This document shows, one piece after another, positions 24,645 to 34,566 of a stretch of 64,000 bases of DNA (positions are counted from its first letter, which is position 1; every line of letters begins with the position of its first letter). Made by a program: the position numbers and the translations under genes. Where the stretch lies: the NCBI GenBank assembly GCA_019429445.1, contig JAHYIW010000005.1, positions 1-64,000 of the forward strand. The letters are read 5' to 3'. The notes under the pieces were generated by a model. It was not told the origin of the DNA, ran no database searches, and saw nothing but the letters and a program-made list of their open reading frames with translations. This stretch comes from Desulfuromonadaceae bacterium (GTDB lineage Bacteria > Desulfobacterota > Desulfuromonadia > Desulfuromonadales > JAHYIW01).

Positions 24645-25196
24645 ATGTTTACTATGCGCCTTGGTTCCAGCCTGCTGGAGCTTGCACTGATGATTGTCAT
24701 GTCGGGACTGATTATAGAGGTCATTTACCGGCTTTTTATTAAAGCCAATCCCGACTTTGATATGGAAGAAGAAATCTGCAAAGGGAATGCCGCAGTGGGA
24801 ACGTTGATGGCGGCAATCATGGTTTCTGCAGCATTGTTGCTGATGAATGGTCTGGAAGCGTCGGTCACGTCGTTTCGTCTGGCGCTGAACGCACCGAGCG
24901 CGATGGCAACACCACTCTGGCAAGCGGGGCTGCTCATCTGCGGTCATCTGTTTATTTCATTGGCGATTGCCGTGTTAACCATTTCTTTTACGCTGCGCCT
25001 GTTCGGCAAATTAACTCGAAAAATCAATCCGGAAATGCACTTGGGTAAAATGCTGAAAAATGGCAATCTCGCCGTTGGCATTCTCCTTTCCGCAGTGGTT
25101 TTTATTTCCGCCATATATGTCGGCGCCGGAGTCAGCTCGGTCACCAAGGCCCTGGTACCGCAACCGCAGGTCGGACGTATTCAGTTGATGAAATAA
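24645..25196 (+). CDS. DUF350-family membrane protein
   Basis: A 183-residue protein with about four membrane segments in two similar halves, each with a NxxVGxL motif: KGNAAVGTLMAAIMVSAALL and NGNLAVGILLSAVVFISAIY. This duplicated AVG motif is the mark of the DUF350 (UPF0719/YjfL) family, whose function is unknown. GGAGG lies ten bases before the start. It lies 30 bases after the transglutaminase-like gene and converges on apgM, 12 bases away with no terminator seen. Confidence 0.75.
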   Translation: MFTMRLGSSLLELALMIVMSGLIIEVIYRLFIKANPDFDMEEEICKGNAAVGTLMAAIMVSAALLLMNGLEASVTSFRLALNAPSAMATPLWQAGLLICGHLFISLAIAVLTISFTLRLFGKLTRKINPEMHLGKMLKNGNLAVGILLSAVVFISAIYVGAGVSSVTKALVPQPQVGRIQLMK

Positions 25197-25208
25197 CCCG
25201 GACTATCG

Positions 25209-26420
25209 TTATCCTTTAATCAACCGTGTCATCAACTGATGACCGGGGTCAACAACAACACCGGTCGACAACGCCTGTGTTTCACAGTAGCCAGTAACAG
25301 CAACGGGAGATTTGTACTCACCGGACGATCCATACAGCACAAACGGCACCGCGTCACGGGTATGGGTCATTTTAGCCACCGGCGTCGGATGGTCGGGGGT
25401 CAGCAGAATCCGGAAATCTTCTTTGGCGTTACGCAAACCGTTCAACACGGTCCCGACCACCAGCTCGTCGAACGATTCTATCGCCTGAATTTTTTCCTTC
25501 AGCAGCCCACCGTGTGCCGCTTCGTCGGGTGCTTCAACATGCAGGTAGACAAAGTCGCGGGTTTTCAGCGCCTCAAGCGCGTATTCAGCCTTGCCGCGAT
25601 AATTTGTGTCGATATAGCCGGTCGCGCCGGGGACCTCGATCACATCCAGCCCGGCGTAGATGCCAAGCCCCTTAATCAAGTCGACCGCAGAGATCACCGC
25701 GCCGCCGGACAGGTTAAACTTTGTCGTCAGCTTTTCCATTCGCGGGGAACGTCCATGTCCCCAGAGCCAGATTGAGTTGGCAGTAAACTGATCGGTCTGC
25801 GCACGCCGCAAATTGACCGGGTGATTGTGGAGAAGGAGTTGCGACGAGGTCATCAGTTGCAGCAGGGTGTCCGCCCCGTCACCGCTGGGAAGATAGTTAT
25901 CAACCGGTTGATTGCTGATATCGTGCGGTGGGGTGAAGTGCAACTGATCCTTCCCCCCGCGCCAGACCAGCAGATGACGATACGACACTCCCGGATAAAA
26001 CATGAACTCGTCACCACCCAGCTCTCCCTGCAACATGGCGATGATTTCAGCGGCCTCTGCCGTAGAGATGTGCCCGGCTGAAAAATCGGCCATATAGAGC
26101 TTGCCGAAATTCGCTTGCAGGTTGACCAGATTAAGGCGAAAGGCAACATCGTCAGGTGCCAGTTTGACCCCCATGCTGGCAGCCTCAAGCGGTGCCCGCC
26201 CACTGTAGCAGGTCGCCGGATCGTAACCGAACACAGACAGGTTGGCGACGTCACTGCCAGGATGAAATGTCTCGGGGACGGTTGCCGCCACGCCGGTCAG
26301 ACCGGCTGCCGCCAGTTCATCCATAACCGGGGTTTTGGCAGCCTGCAGCGGGGTTTGCCCGTCAAGTTCAGCAACAGGTTCATCGGACATGCCGTCACCA
26401 AGTAACACGATGTACTTCAT
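25209..26420 (-). CDS. apgM: Cofactor-independent phosphoglycerate mutase, archaeal (ApgM) type
   Basis: A 403-residue alkaline-phosphatase-superfamily enzyme: metal-binding MKYIVLLGDGMSDEPVAELD, the nucleophile Ser in FHPGSDVANLSVFGYDP, GLGIYAGLDVIEVPGATGYI, VHVEAPDEAAHGG and the C-terminal LLTPDHPTPVAKMTHTRDAV with two metal ligands. It interconverts 2- and 3-phosphoglycerate. The ATG at 26420 follows GAGGTGAA and begins the family's conserved strand, so the longer 26441 start is rejected. It is the last gene of the mutS-amiC-glnD-xerD-apgM series. Confidence 0.9.
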   Translation of the reverse strand: MKYIVLLGDGMSDEPVAELDGQTPLQAAKTPVMDELAAAGLTGVAATVPETFHPGSDVANLSVFGYDPATCYSGRAPLEAASMGVKLAPDDVAFRLNLVNLQANFGKLYMADFSAGHISTAEAAEIIAMLQGELGGDEFMFYPGVSYRHLLVWRGGKDQLHFTPPHDISNQPVDNYLPSGDGADTLLQLMTSSQLLLHNHPVNLRRAQTDQFTANSIWLWGHGRSPRMEKLTTKFNLSGGAVISAVDLIKGLGIYAGLDVIEVPGATGYIDTNYRGKAEYALEALKTRDFVYLHVEAPDEAAHGGLLKEKIQAIESFDELVVGTVLNGLRNAKEDFRILLTPDHPTPVAKMTHTRDAVPFVLYGSSGEYKSPVAVTGYCETQALSTGVVVDPGHQLMTRLIKG

Positions 26421-26447
26421 TTTCACCTCATTGTTTACCACGCGATA

Positions 26448-27335
26448 TTATCCACGTGGGTGATATTGTTCATGAATGCGCCGCAACCGCTCACGGGTCA
26501 CGTGCGTATAAATCTGTGTTGTTGAAATGTCCGCATGGCCAAGCAGTGTCTGCACCGCACGCAGATCAGCTCCATTCTCAAGCAGGTGGGTAGCAAATGA
26601 ATGGCGCAATGTGTGCGGGGTAATGTTCTTGGCAATCCCCGCTTCGCGTGCGCGGCGCTTTATAATCTTCCAGAAGCCCTGGCGTGTCAAGCCATGTCCT
26701 GAGCGATTGAGAAACAAATAAAGACTGCCGGTACCTTTTTCCAGCTTTGGTCGAACCAACCTCAAATAATCACGCACTTCCGTTATCGCCAGCTCTCCCA
26801 TCGGCACCAGACGCTGTTTGCTTCTTTTTCCAAATGCCGTCAGATAGCCAACCTCCAGTTGCAGATCACCACACTTCAGACCAATCAGCTCCGATACCCG
26901 CAACCCTGTCGCGTAGAGGACTTCGAGCATCGCCCGATCGCGCAACGCCATCGGTTCATTCCCTTGAGGCGCGGCAAGCAGCCGTTCAACTTCGGTTGGA
27001 GCGAGGGCATACGGTAACGAGCGCATACTTTTCGGCGCACTGACCTGAAGTGTCGGGTTGGTTGAGGAATGTTTTTCAGCGACCAGAAATTTGTGAAACA
27101 TCCGCAATGAAACCAGAACTCGTGCCCGCGAGCGCGGCGCCAACCCTTCGTCTTTGAGATAACCGAGAAAGCGTAAAACAATCGCGGGGGTCACCTCATT
27201 GACGGTCGTTAGCGGGATACTGCCGAGGAAATCGAGATAGCGGGTCAGGTCGCGCCCGTAGGCTTCCAGGGTATTTTTTGACAGGCCCTTCTCAACCGTC
27301 ACATAATTAAGAAAAATATCAAGATACTGATCCAT
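26448..27335 (-). CDS. xerD: Tyrosine recombinase XerD
   Basis: A 295-residue tyrosine recombinase. The N-terminal core-binding domain begins DQYLDIFLNYVTVEKGLSKN. Catalytic residues: Arg in LYATGLRVSELIGLK, Lys in LTAFGKRSKQRLVP, His and Arg in ITPHTLRHSFATHLLENGAD, His in LLGHADISTTQ and Tyr in IYTHV. Full length matches XerD, which with XerC resolves chromosome dimers at dif. It begins five bases from glnD, within the same operon. No attachment site or cargo next to it suggests the housekeeping role. Confidence 0.92.
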   Translation of the reverse strand: MDQYLDIFLNYVTVEKGLSKNTLEAYGRDLTRYLDFLGSIPLTTVNEVTPAIVLRFLGYLKDEGLAPRSRARVLVSLRMFHKFLVAEKHSSTNPTLQVSAPKSMRSLPYALAPTEVERLLAAPQGNEPMALRDRAMLEVLYATGLRVSELIGLKCGDLQLEVGYLTAFGKRSKQRLVPMGELAITEVRDYLRLVRPKLEKGTGSLYLFLNRSGHGLTRQGFWKIIKRRAREAGIAKNITPHTLRHSFATHLLENGADLRAVQTLLGHADISTTQIYTHVTRERLRRIHEQYHPRG

Positions 27336-27339
27336 AAAA

Positions 27340-30042
27340 CTATCTCAGCTCAAGATCGGCATCAAGCCGACCGCTAAGGGCTTGACGCAATTCATCAAGA
27401 CGCTCGTCAGAGTGAATCTTGTGATTGAAGATGTCAGTGACGTAAAACGTGTCGGCAACCTGATCGACCTTGGTTGAAATTTTTGATACCGCAATGTATA
27501 TGCCAAGATCCAGAAACGTTTTGGTAATTTCGTACAGCAAGCCGACCTTATCCTCCGTGTAAACCTCAACAATCGTGTGATCGACGGAGGTGGCATTATC
27601 AATGACAACCCGCGTCGGACGACGTGGCTTCGGTCGCTCACCGCTGAAAAGCCCGGCGCGTCTGCGTTCTACCAATCTATCAACACGTTCGCGTCCTTCA
27701 ATCACGGCACAGAGCTGGTCCTCTACTTTGCGCCATTTCCGTTTATCAACCAAAACGTTATCATTTGGCCCCTGAACCTGAAGGATGTCGAGGGCAATTC
27801 CGTTTTTCAACGTATGAACGCGCGCACCAACAATGTTAATCCCGTTTGCCGCAAGCACACCGGTTATCAGGGAAAATAAACCCGGCTGGTCGAGCGTCGT
27901 CACCATCACGCTGGAGAATTGATTCTGCACATCGTGGTCGATCTTGATCGCAACTGACCGATCCCCCCGACTGAGCATAAAACGAAAATGTTCGGCAATG
28001 TCCAGCGAACGATAACTCAGGATATAACGGGTACTGACGTGCTTGAGAAGATCACGGACCCGGCGCTCTTCAATCTCGCCATGGAGCCAGGTGAGAACGT
28101 TGCGCTTGCGATTGCGCACCTTCTCCGAGCGCCCTTCGAGGCGGAAATTACCTTGTTCCAGCACACGATAAGCTTTTTCATAAAGCTCTTCGAGCAGAAA
28201 ACCCTTCCACTCCGACCAGACATCCGGCCCGACAGCGCGAACATCGGCATAAGTCAGCAGGTAGAGCATCCGTAAATTTTCACTCATCCCCATCTGCCGG
28301 GCAAAATCGATGATCTGTTGATCGTCGCTAAGATCCCGCCGTTGCGAAATATGCGTCATCAACAGATGATTTCTCACCAGAAATTCGATCCGCTGGGTGT
28401 TTTCCTTGCTGAATCCGAAGCGCCGGGCAATCTTCGGGATGAGATCGGCGCCCTGATTACAGTGATCGCGCCCCTCCCCCTTGCCGATATCGTGGAGTAA
28501 TGTCGCCAGCAATAACAGCCCCTTCAGTTCGACATCAGCCGCCACCTGAGTCAATCCCGGGCGTTCTTCACGACACTCACCGCGCAATAGCCTGGCAATT
28601 TCTTCAATCGCGAAGATTGAGTGCACATCGACCGTGTAGATATGATAAGCATCGTGCTGAACCTTGCAATAAATGCGACCAAACTCAGGAATAAAATGAT
28701 TCAGGAAACGCAGATGGTGCATCGTCATCAACGTTGAAAAGATATTATGGGGATCGCGCAGGATCTGCATGAATCCTTCGGCCATCATCCGTGAACGACG
28801 TGCCTTGTCGTTGATCCGCTTGAGGTTGTCACGAATCATCGACTTCAGCGGCACGCTGAACTGGACGTTGTGTTGCTGGCTGAGACGGAAAGCGCGCATC
28901 ATCCGGGCCGGTTCGTACTCGAAGAGATCCTGTCGGGTTGCCCACAGCTCACCGCGCAGTATATAAAAGCCCTCTTCAACAGTGCGGCGTCGCAAAAAAC
29001 CGACGATTTTATTCGGCTGGTCATACTGGTTGGTTGCCGTCGCGATCAACACCGAAGCCAGGTGTTCCGTTTGCGTCGCCCATGAATAGTAATCCTGCAT
29101 AAACTGCTCAACGGCGGGGGCTTTATGATTGTCCCGATACCCCAGAAAGCTGGCAATCTTCTCCTGCTCATCAAAATGAAGCTGATCGTTTTTACGAGAG
29201 GAAAGGTAATGCAGCTCATTGCGAATGCGCCAGAGGCGGTCGAGCGACTCCTGAAACTCGTCAGCAGCTTTCTCACTGATAACACCGCTCGTCACCAGAC
29301 CACGCAAAGATTTTGCCTTGAACTTGCTTCGCGCAATCCAGAGTGCGGAATGCAAATCGCGCAACCCCCCCTCGCTCTCCTTGATATTCGGTTCAAGCAG
29401 ATAGACTGAAGACCCATATTTTTGCCGACGGGCCTCATATTCAGCAAGTTTTTCCGCGATGAAACGACGACTGTTTGCACCGAAAACCGGCTTCAGAACA
29501 AGCCGCTCATAGGTTAACATCAAGTTCTCATTCCCCGCCAGATAACGCGAATCGAGCAAGGCGGTCCGCGCGGTCAAATCAGATCCGGCCATTTCCAGAC
29601 AATCGTCGACAGTACGCACGCTATAGCCGACATCCAGCTTCAAGTCCCAGAGCAGATAGAGCAGTCGTTCCGCAATCTGCCTGGCAACCACCTGATCTTT
29701 CCCTGAATAAAAAAACAACAGGTCAAGATCTGAGCGTGGATTCAACTCGGCGCGACCGTAGCCACCGATAGCCAGCAGCAGACAATCCGCCCCGGAACCG
29801 CCCAGGTCATTGGCAACTCCACGAAACAGGGAACGCAACAATTCATCGTAAGTCTGCGTTAATTCACTGACAACCAGCGTTCCGCTCGCACCGTTGCGAT
29901 GCAGTTCACGGATGCGCCGGGCATGATAATCAAGATATTCCTCCGCCGCCTTGCGGAGCAGCTTCCGCCGCTCGTCATCGCGAGTGTGACGATCATTCAG
30001 TAATGATGCGGGGAAAAAAGAAAGATTGTCATGACTCATCAT
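27340..30042 (-). CDS. glnD: [Protein-PII] uridylyltransferase/uridylyl-removing enzyme
   Basis: A 900-residue four-part nitrogen sensor. Nucleotidyltransferase domain (about 60-200) with IGGYGRAELNPRSDLDLLFF; the linked helical GlnD domain (SEGGLRDLHSALWIARSKFK); an HD domain with LLLLATLLHDIGKGEGRDHC; two C-terminal ACT domains (about 705-780, TTLDQPGLFSLITGVLAANG; about 815-890, EVYTEDKVGLLYEITKTFLD) that sense glutamine. It uridylylates PII (glnB at 38741-39079, in the same window) when glutamine is low. Start ATG overlaps the amiC stop. Length and all motifs are normal. Confidence 0.95.
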   Translation of the reverse strand: MMSHDNLSFFPASLLNDRHTRDDERRKLLRKAAEEYLDYHARRIRELHRNGASGTLVVSELTQTYDELLRSLFRGVANDLGGSGADCLLLAIGGYGRAELNPRSDLDLLFFYSGKDQVVARQIAERLLYLLWDLKLDVGYSVRTVDDCLEMAGSDLTARTALLDSRYLAGNENLMLTYERLVLKPVFGANSRRFIAEKLAEYEARRQKYGSSVYLLEPNIKESEGGLRDLHSALWIARSKFKAKSLRGLVTSGVISEKAADEFQESLDRLWRIRNELHYLSSRKNDQLHFDEQEKIASFLGYRDNHKAPAVEQFMQDYYSWATQTEHLASVLIATATNQYDQPNKIVGFLRRRTVEEGFYILRGELWATRQDLFEYEPARMMRAFRLSQQHNVQFSVPLKSMIRDNLKRINDKARRSRMMAEGFMQILRDPHNIFSTLMTMHHLRFLNHFIPEFGRIYCKVQHDAYHIYTVDVHSIFAIEEIARLLRGECREERPGLTQVAADVELKGLLLLATLLHDIGKGEGRDHCNQGADLIPKIARRFGFSKENTQRIEFLVRNHLLMTHISQRRDLSDDQQIIDFARQMGMSENLRMLYLLTYADVRAVGPDVWSEWKGFLLEELYEKAYRVLEQGNFRLEGRSEKVRNRKRNVLTWLHGEIEERRVRDLLKHVSTRYILSYRSLDIAEHFRFMLSRGDRSVAIKIDHDVQNQFSSVMVTTLDQPGLFSLITGVLAANGINIVGARVHTLKNGIALDILQVQGPNDNVLVDKRKWRKVEDQLCAVIEGRERVDRLVERRRAGLFSGERPKPRRPTRVVIDNATSVDHTIVEVYTEDKVGLLYEITKTFLDLGIYIAVSKISTKVDQVADTFYVTDIFNHKIHSDERLDELRQALSGRLDADLELR

Positions 30043-31772
30043 TTTGCAGCAATCACTTTGTATGAACCGGTATATTTACGGATGCCACTGACAATTCCGC
30101 TGATCGCATGGTTCTGATAGTCATGATTAGTGAGACGTTTTTCACCAAGAGGATTGCTGATAAATGCCACCTCGACCAGAACTGATGGCATTGTCGCTCC
30201 GAGCAGGACATAGAAAGGTCCCTGACGCACGCCAAGATCACGTAACGGGGAGTAATGACGGGTCAGTTTACTGACCAGTGAAGATTGAATATCGTTTGCC
30301 AGGCGACTCGATTCATTCAACTTTGCATTGGCCATCAGGTCGAAGAGGATCAGTTCCAGGTCTCCCACCTGTTTCAGGGATGTCCCGTTCTCCCGTGCGG
30401 CAACGGCGGCGGCTTTGTCATTCTTGGAAAAGTTCAGATAATATGTTTCAACTCCATGCACTTTGCGATTTTGGTTGGCATTGGCATGAATCGAAATGAA
30501 GAGATCGGCATTCACCTGATTCGCGATTGCGGTACGTTCCTCAAGACGTAGATAGACATCCCGGTCACGCGTTAAAATAACCTCGCAGCCAAGCTCATCT
30601 TCCAGGCGCTTCCCCAGTTTTTTCGCGAAGTCAAGGACGACATTTTTTTCAAAAACCCCGTTGGGCCCGACCGCACCAGGATCTTTACCACCGTGACCGG
30701 CATCGATAACAACCCGCTTCAGCACCGGTTCAGCCCCCGCGAGTGCTGGCGGTTTTTTCGTTATCTCCGCGCGTGGGACTGCGGATCTGCCGTGCTCATT
30801 CAGCAGCACGGCAATCGAGTCATCCGGGGATGTTTTTCCGGCTTGTTCGGGAACTGCTTTCGAAGCTTCTTTAATCCTGGTTCGCGCGCTATCATTCCCC
30901 TGCACGTCAACAACGATTCGATACGGTTCCTCAAGGGCAAACACCTTGTAATCCTGAAAACTGTCCAGATCGATAACCACCCGCACGCAACCGTCTTTAG
31001 GCTTTCCGGTCCGGATACGGCGCAACAAACCATCGTCAACCGTGGTGGCATCGACAATGTCGGCTCCCAATGTTGAATCTTCAAAATCGATATACAATCG
31101 TGGCGGAGCCCCTTGGGTCAGATTGTCTTTGAGAAAATTGGTTCGATACTTGACCGCGGTACTTAAATCAAGAACAACGCGTGTATACCCTGGATTGGAC
31201 CAGAAACGAATCGCTTCCAGAGTTGCTTTCCCGGCGGACTTGTTACTCTTTTCACGGGCATCCATCAGCTGCGGGGCAAAATGCTTCAGCCGGGTAACGG
31301 CCCGACGTGCCTCAGCTGCCATGTCGCTGCGGGGGAGCTCGTCAACGATGCGCTGATAACGAAGAAATGCCTCAGACGGTATCAGCAACGGCTGCTCAAG
31401 AAGTTTTCCCGCCGCCATCAGCGCATCATCGGCAAGATTGCTCTGCGGATAGGCTGTCGCCATCTCATCATAAGATTCCACCGCCCGCTCCGCATCACCA
31501 CGCAAGCGTGATATCGCGTAAAGCTGTTCACGTGATGAACCGACCATGAAAGCCGCATCGGCACCGCGCGCGCTATCCGGGTAGTTTTTGTGCACGACGG
31601 TAAAAAGGTCAATCACCTTCCCCCAGTTATCGCGATAAAGTTTTTTTTGTGAAGACTCGATCAAACGATAATAGGCGTCACGCGCTTTCCCGTAAGCTGT
31701 TTCTGCCGGGACAGCTGCGCCAACCGGGGAGCTGAAAAAAATGAGCAGCAGAATCAGCAGTAAGCAGCGCAT
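30039..31772 (-). CDS. amiC: N-acetylmuramoyl-L-alanine amidase with AMIN domain
   Basis: A 577-residue exported amidase that cuts septal peptidoglycan. Signal peptide MRCLLLILLLIFFSSPVGA, a TPR-like tract (about 25-165; AVESYDEMATAYPQSNLADD), an AMIN domain (about 190-290; RVVLDLSTAVKYRTN, RVVIDLDSFQDYKVFALEEP), then the Amidase_3 zinc domain (about 350-570): VVIDAGHGGKDPGAVGPNGV, FEKNVVLDFAKKLG, LFISIHANANQNRKVHGVET and VEVAFISNPLGEKRL. The TPR-AMIN-amidase order is usual in Desulfuromonadia. It begins directly after mutS. The symbol is by analogy. Confidence 0.88.
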   Translation of the reverse strand: MRCLLLILLLIFFSSPVGAAVPAETAYGKARDAYYRLIESSQKKLYRDNWGKVIDLFTVVHKNYPDSARGADAAFMVGSSREQLYAISRLRGDAERAVESYDEMATAYPQSNLADDALMAAGKLLEQPLLIPSEAFLRYQRIVDELPRSDMAAEARRAVTRLKHFAPQLMDAREKSNKSAGKATLEAIRFWSNPGYTRVVLDLSTAVKYRTNFLKDNLTQGAPPRLYIDFEDSTLGADIVDATTVDDGLLRRIRTGKPKDGCVRVVIDLDSFQDYKVFALEEPYRIVVDVQGNDSARTRIKEASKAVPEQAGKTSPDDSIAVLLNEHGRSAVPRAEITKKPPALAGAEPVLKRVVIDAGHGGKDPGAVGPNGVFEKNVVLDFAKKLGKRLEDELGCEVILTRDRDVYLRLEERTAIANQVNADLFISIHANANQNRKVHGVETYYLNFSKNDKAAAVAARENGTSLKQVGDLELILFDLMANAKLNESSRLANDIQSSLVSKLTRHYSPLRDLGVRQGPFYVLLGATMPSVLVEVAFISNPLGEKRLTNHDYQNHAISGIVSGIRKYTGSYKVIAAK

Positions 31773-31773
31773 A

Positions 31774-34383
31774 TCAGATCAACTCCTGCATTTCAGCCAG
31801 CAGATTAAGTGCTTCAAGGGGGGTAGTGCTGGCGGGGTCGACAGTCCGCAGACGCTCACGCAAAGGGTCAGCGAGCTGATCAAAAAGAGCCAGTTGTGGA
31901 TTGTGCATGGGGGTATCGTGTGTACTGCGCGCCAGGCGCGGCTGCCCCTCGCCGAGATATTCACCCGATTCGAGATTCTTTAAAATTTCTTTTGCGCGGT
32001 CGATGACCTCATGAGGCAATCCAGCCAGGCGCGCAACCTGGATCCCATAGGAGTGACTCGCCCCGCCACGTACAATCTTGCGCAAGAAGATAATCCGGTC
32101 ATTCCACTCCTTGACCGCAACGTTGTAATTTCTGACGCGCTCACGCGTTGTCGCAAGTTCCGTCAATTCATGATAGTGCGTCGCAAAAAGAGTCCTGGCC
32201 GCGCACGGGGCATGATCGTGAAGATACTCGGCAACCGCCCACGCAATACTCAGCCCGTCGAAAGTTGAGGTGCCGCGACCGATTTCGTCCAGGATAATCA
32301 GGCTGCGCCAGGTTGCATGATTGAGAATATGTGCGGTTTCTGTCATTTCAACCATGAACGTTGATTGACCTCGCGACAGGTTGTCACTTGCTCCGACCCG
32401 CGTAAAGATACGATCGATGATGCCGATCCGGGCCGAATGTGCCGGAACCAGGCTCCCCATTTGCGCCATGAGTGCGATCAGCGCAACTTGTCGCATGAAT
32501 GTCGACTTCCCTGCCATATTCGGCCCGGTCACGATCAGCAGCTGTTCCTTTTCGGCATCGATGAACACATCATTCGGCACAAACGGTTCATTGAGGGTCA
32601 TTGCTTCGATGACCGGATGACGCCCTTCGGTAATCATCAAGGTCGTATCGGTCGTCATCTGCGGACGGACATAGTCGCGCTGATGGGCCAGATCAGCCAG
32701 CCCGGCAATAACGTCGATGCTTGCCAGGGCATCAGCGGTCGTTTGCAGGCGTTGCCCATGACCGGCAAGCTCCGTCCGCAGCGCCTGAAAAAGCTGATAT
32801 TCCAGTTCGACAATACGCTCTTCGGCCCCCAGCACCTTCTCTTCATATTCCTTGAGTGCCGGGGTGATGAACCGTTCCGCATTAGCCAGCGTCTGCTTGC
32901 GCATGAAGTCATCGGGAACCTGTTCCAGATGACTTCTGGTGACTTCGATAAAGTAGCCAAAAACTTTGTTGAATTTGACCTTCAGATTACTGATTCCGGT
33001 GCGCTCGCGTTCGTCCCTTTCCAGACGTGCGATCCAGCCTTTTCCTTCCCGACTGATGGTGCGCAATTCATCGAGCTCAAGATTGTAACCGGACTGTATC
33101 AGCCCACCATCTCTGAGACTGACCGGAGGCTCAGCAACGATCGACCGCTCAATCAGTGCAGCAAGGTCTTGCAGTGGATCAATCGCCTCGCGTAAAGTGT
33201 GCAGCAGGGGTGCATGGCAGTGGCCAAGAGGGCGAATTACATCCGGCAGCCGTTCGAGCGACACGCGCAGTGCCACCAGATCACGTGCATTTCCGGTCGC
33301 CATGGCAATCCGCGAATTCAGTCGTTCCAGATCGTAAACACCATCCAGGGCGGTGCGTAAATCGTCGCGCGACATACTTTCATCGACCAGTTCGGCGACC
33401 GCCTCATGGCGAGCGACAATCGCAGGCAATGAAATCAGCGGTTGTTGAAGCCAGTGACGTAATTTTCTTCCCCCCATCGCCGTTACTGTGCGGTCCAGAA
33501 CTCCGAGCAGGGAACCTGCTTTACGCCCATCGTGCAGCGTGACCGTCAGTTCCAGGTTGCGCCGGGTAGCATCGTCAAGCATCATGAAATCACCGGGAGC
33601 ATAGGTGCTCGGCGATCGCAAATGATTAAGCATCCCGCGCTGGGTTTCCAGCAGATAGTGCAGCGCCGCGCCCGCCGCACCTGTCGCGGCAGGCAGCTCG
33701 CCGCAGCCGAAAGCATCCAGGGTGTCACAACGATAAAACTCACGCAGCAGGCTCTCGGCACGGTCACGGGCAAACACCCACGATGGCAGGCGGGTGACGG
33801 TCCGGTCGCGACACAGCTCCACCAGCTGCTCAGGCAGCGCAGCGTTATCATCGGCCCCGTTGAGAACAATTTCCCGCGGATCGAGCCCGGCGATTTCATT
33901 GCCAAGCGCTTCCAATGATGAAATTTCCGCAATCCGAAATTCACCAGTCGTAATATCGACCGAGGCAATCCCCCATTGATGCCGATGATCATTGATGACG
34001 ACAAGATAATTATTACGCTTTGGCTGAAGTGAATTTTCATCAACGATCAGTCCCGGCGTAACAACCCTGACCACCGCGCGTTTGACAATCCCCTTGACGT
34101 CCTTCGGATCTTCGATCTGCTCACAGATTGCGACTTTATACCCATTCTCGACCAGCTTCGCGATGTACGGACGACAGCTGTGATAGGGGATACCACAGAG
34201 GGGAACCTCGTCAGCCGCCCCCTTGTTGCGTGACGTCAGGGTAATATCAAGAACCCGCGCGGCAGTGATTGCATCATCAAGAAACATTTCATAAAAGTCA
34301 CCAAGTCGAAAAAAAAGAATCGCATCGGGATACTGGTCTTTGATCTCCAGGTATTGACGCATCATTGGAGTGAGTTTGGACAT
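31774..34383 (-). CDS. mutS: DNA mismatch repair protein MutS
   Basis: An 869-residue MutS. The mismatch-binding N-terminus has the Phe-x-Glu reader in FFRLGDFYEMFLDDA. The ATPase domain has Walker A TGPNMAGKSTFMRQVALIAL, Walker B SLIILDEIGRGTSTFDGLSI, and LFATHYHELTELA, then the helix-turn-helix near AGLPHEVIDRAKEIL. The ATG at 34383 (MSKLTPMMRQYLEIK) is chosen over 34413 by comparison with the family. First gene of the operon with amiC, glnD, xerD and apgM; amiC begins one base past the mutS stop. Confidence 0.95.
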   Translation of the reverse strand: MSKLTPMMRQYLEIKDQYPDAILFFRLGDFYEMFLDDAITAARVLDITLTSRNKGAADEVPLCGIPYHSCRPYIAKLVENGYKVAICEQIEDPKDVKGIVKRAVVRVVTPGLIVDENSLQPKRNNYLVVINDHRHQWGIASVDITTGEFRIAEISSLEALGNEIAGLDPREIVLNGADDNAALPEQLVELCRDRTVTRLPSWVFARDRAESLLREFYRCDTLDAFGCGELPAATGAAGAALHYLLETQRGMLNHLRSPSTYAPGDFMMLDDATRRNLELTVTLHDGRKAGSLLGVLDRTVTAMGGRKLRHWLQQPLISLPAIVARHEAVAELVDESMSRDDLRTALDGVYDLERLNSRIAMATGNARDLVALRVSLERLPDVIRPLGHCHAPLLHTLREAIDPLQDLAALIERSIVAEPPVSLRDGGLIQSGYNLELDELRTISREGKGWIARLERDERERTGISNLKVKFNKVFGYFIEVTRSHLEQVPDDFMRKQTLANAERFITPALKEYEEKVLGAEERIVELEYQLFQALRTELAGHGQRLQTTADALASIDVIAGLADLAHQRDYVRPQMTTDTTLMITEGRHPVIEAMTLNEPFVPNDVFIDAEKEQLLIVTGPNMAGKSTFMRQVALIALMAQMGSLVPAHSARIGIIDRIFTRVGASDNLSRGQSTFMVEMTETAHILNHATWRSLIILDEIGRGTSTFDGLSIAWAVAEYLHDHAPCAARTLFATHYHELTELATTRERVRNYNVAVKEWNDRIIFLRKIVRGGASHSYGIQVARLAGLPHEVIDRAKEILKNLESGEYLGEGQPRLARSTHDTPMHNPQLALFDQLADPLRERLRTVDPASTTPLEALNLLAEMQELI

Positions 34384-34566
34384 AACCACCAATCGACAAA
34401 AGATAAATTCCAAAAATCATTTAAAAACACGGTGATATTAACAAAATCAGGGCATGAAGTAAACTCTCAACCGACGCGCTCCAGCAACAGTTTACCTTGA
34501 CCAAGAGGCATGCTAATGTTAATAAACAGGCGGTTATTTCTGCACAACTTCATCTATCGGAGACTT

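Noticed and set aside
26448-27335. XerD as integrase of a mobile island
   Set aside because: It sits inside a housekeeping operon, matches XerD over its full length, and has no adjacent tRNA, attachment repeats or cargo.
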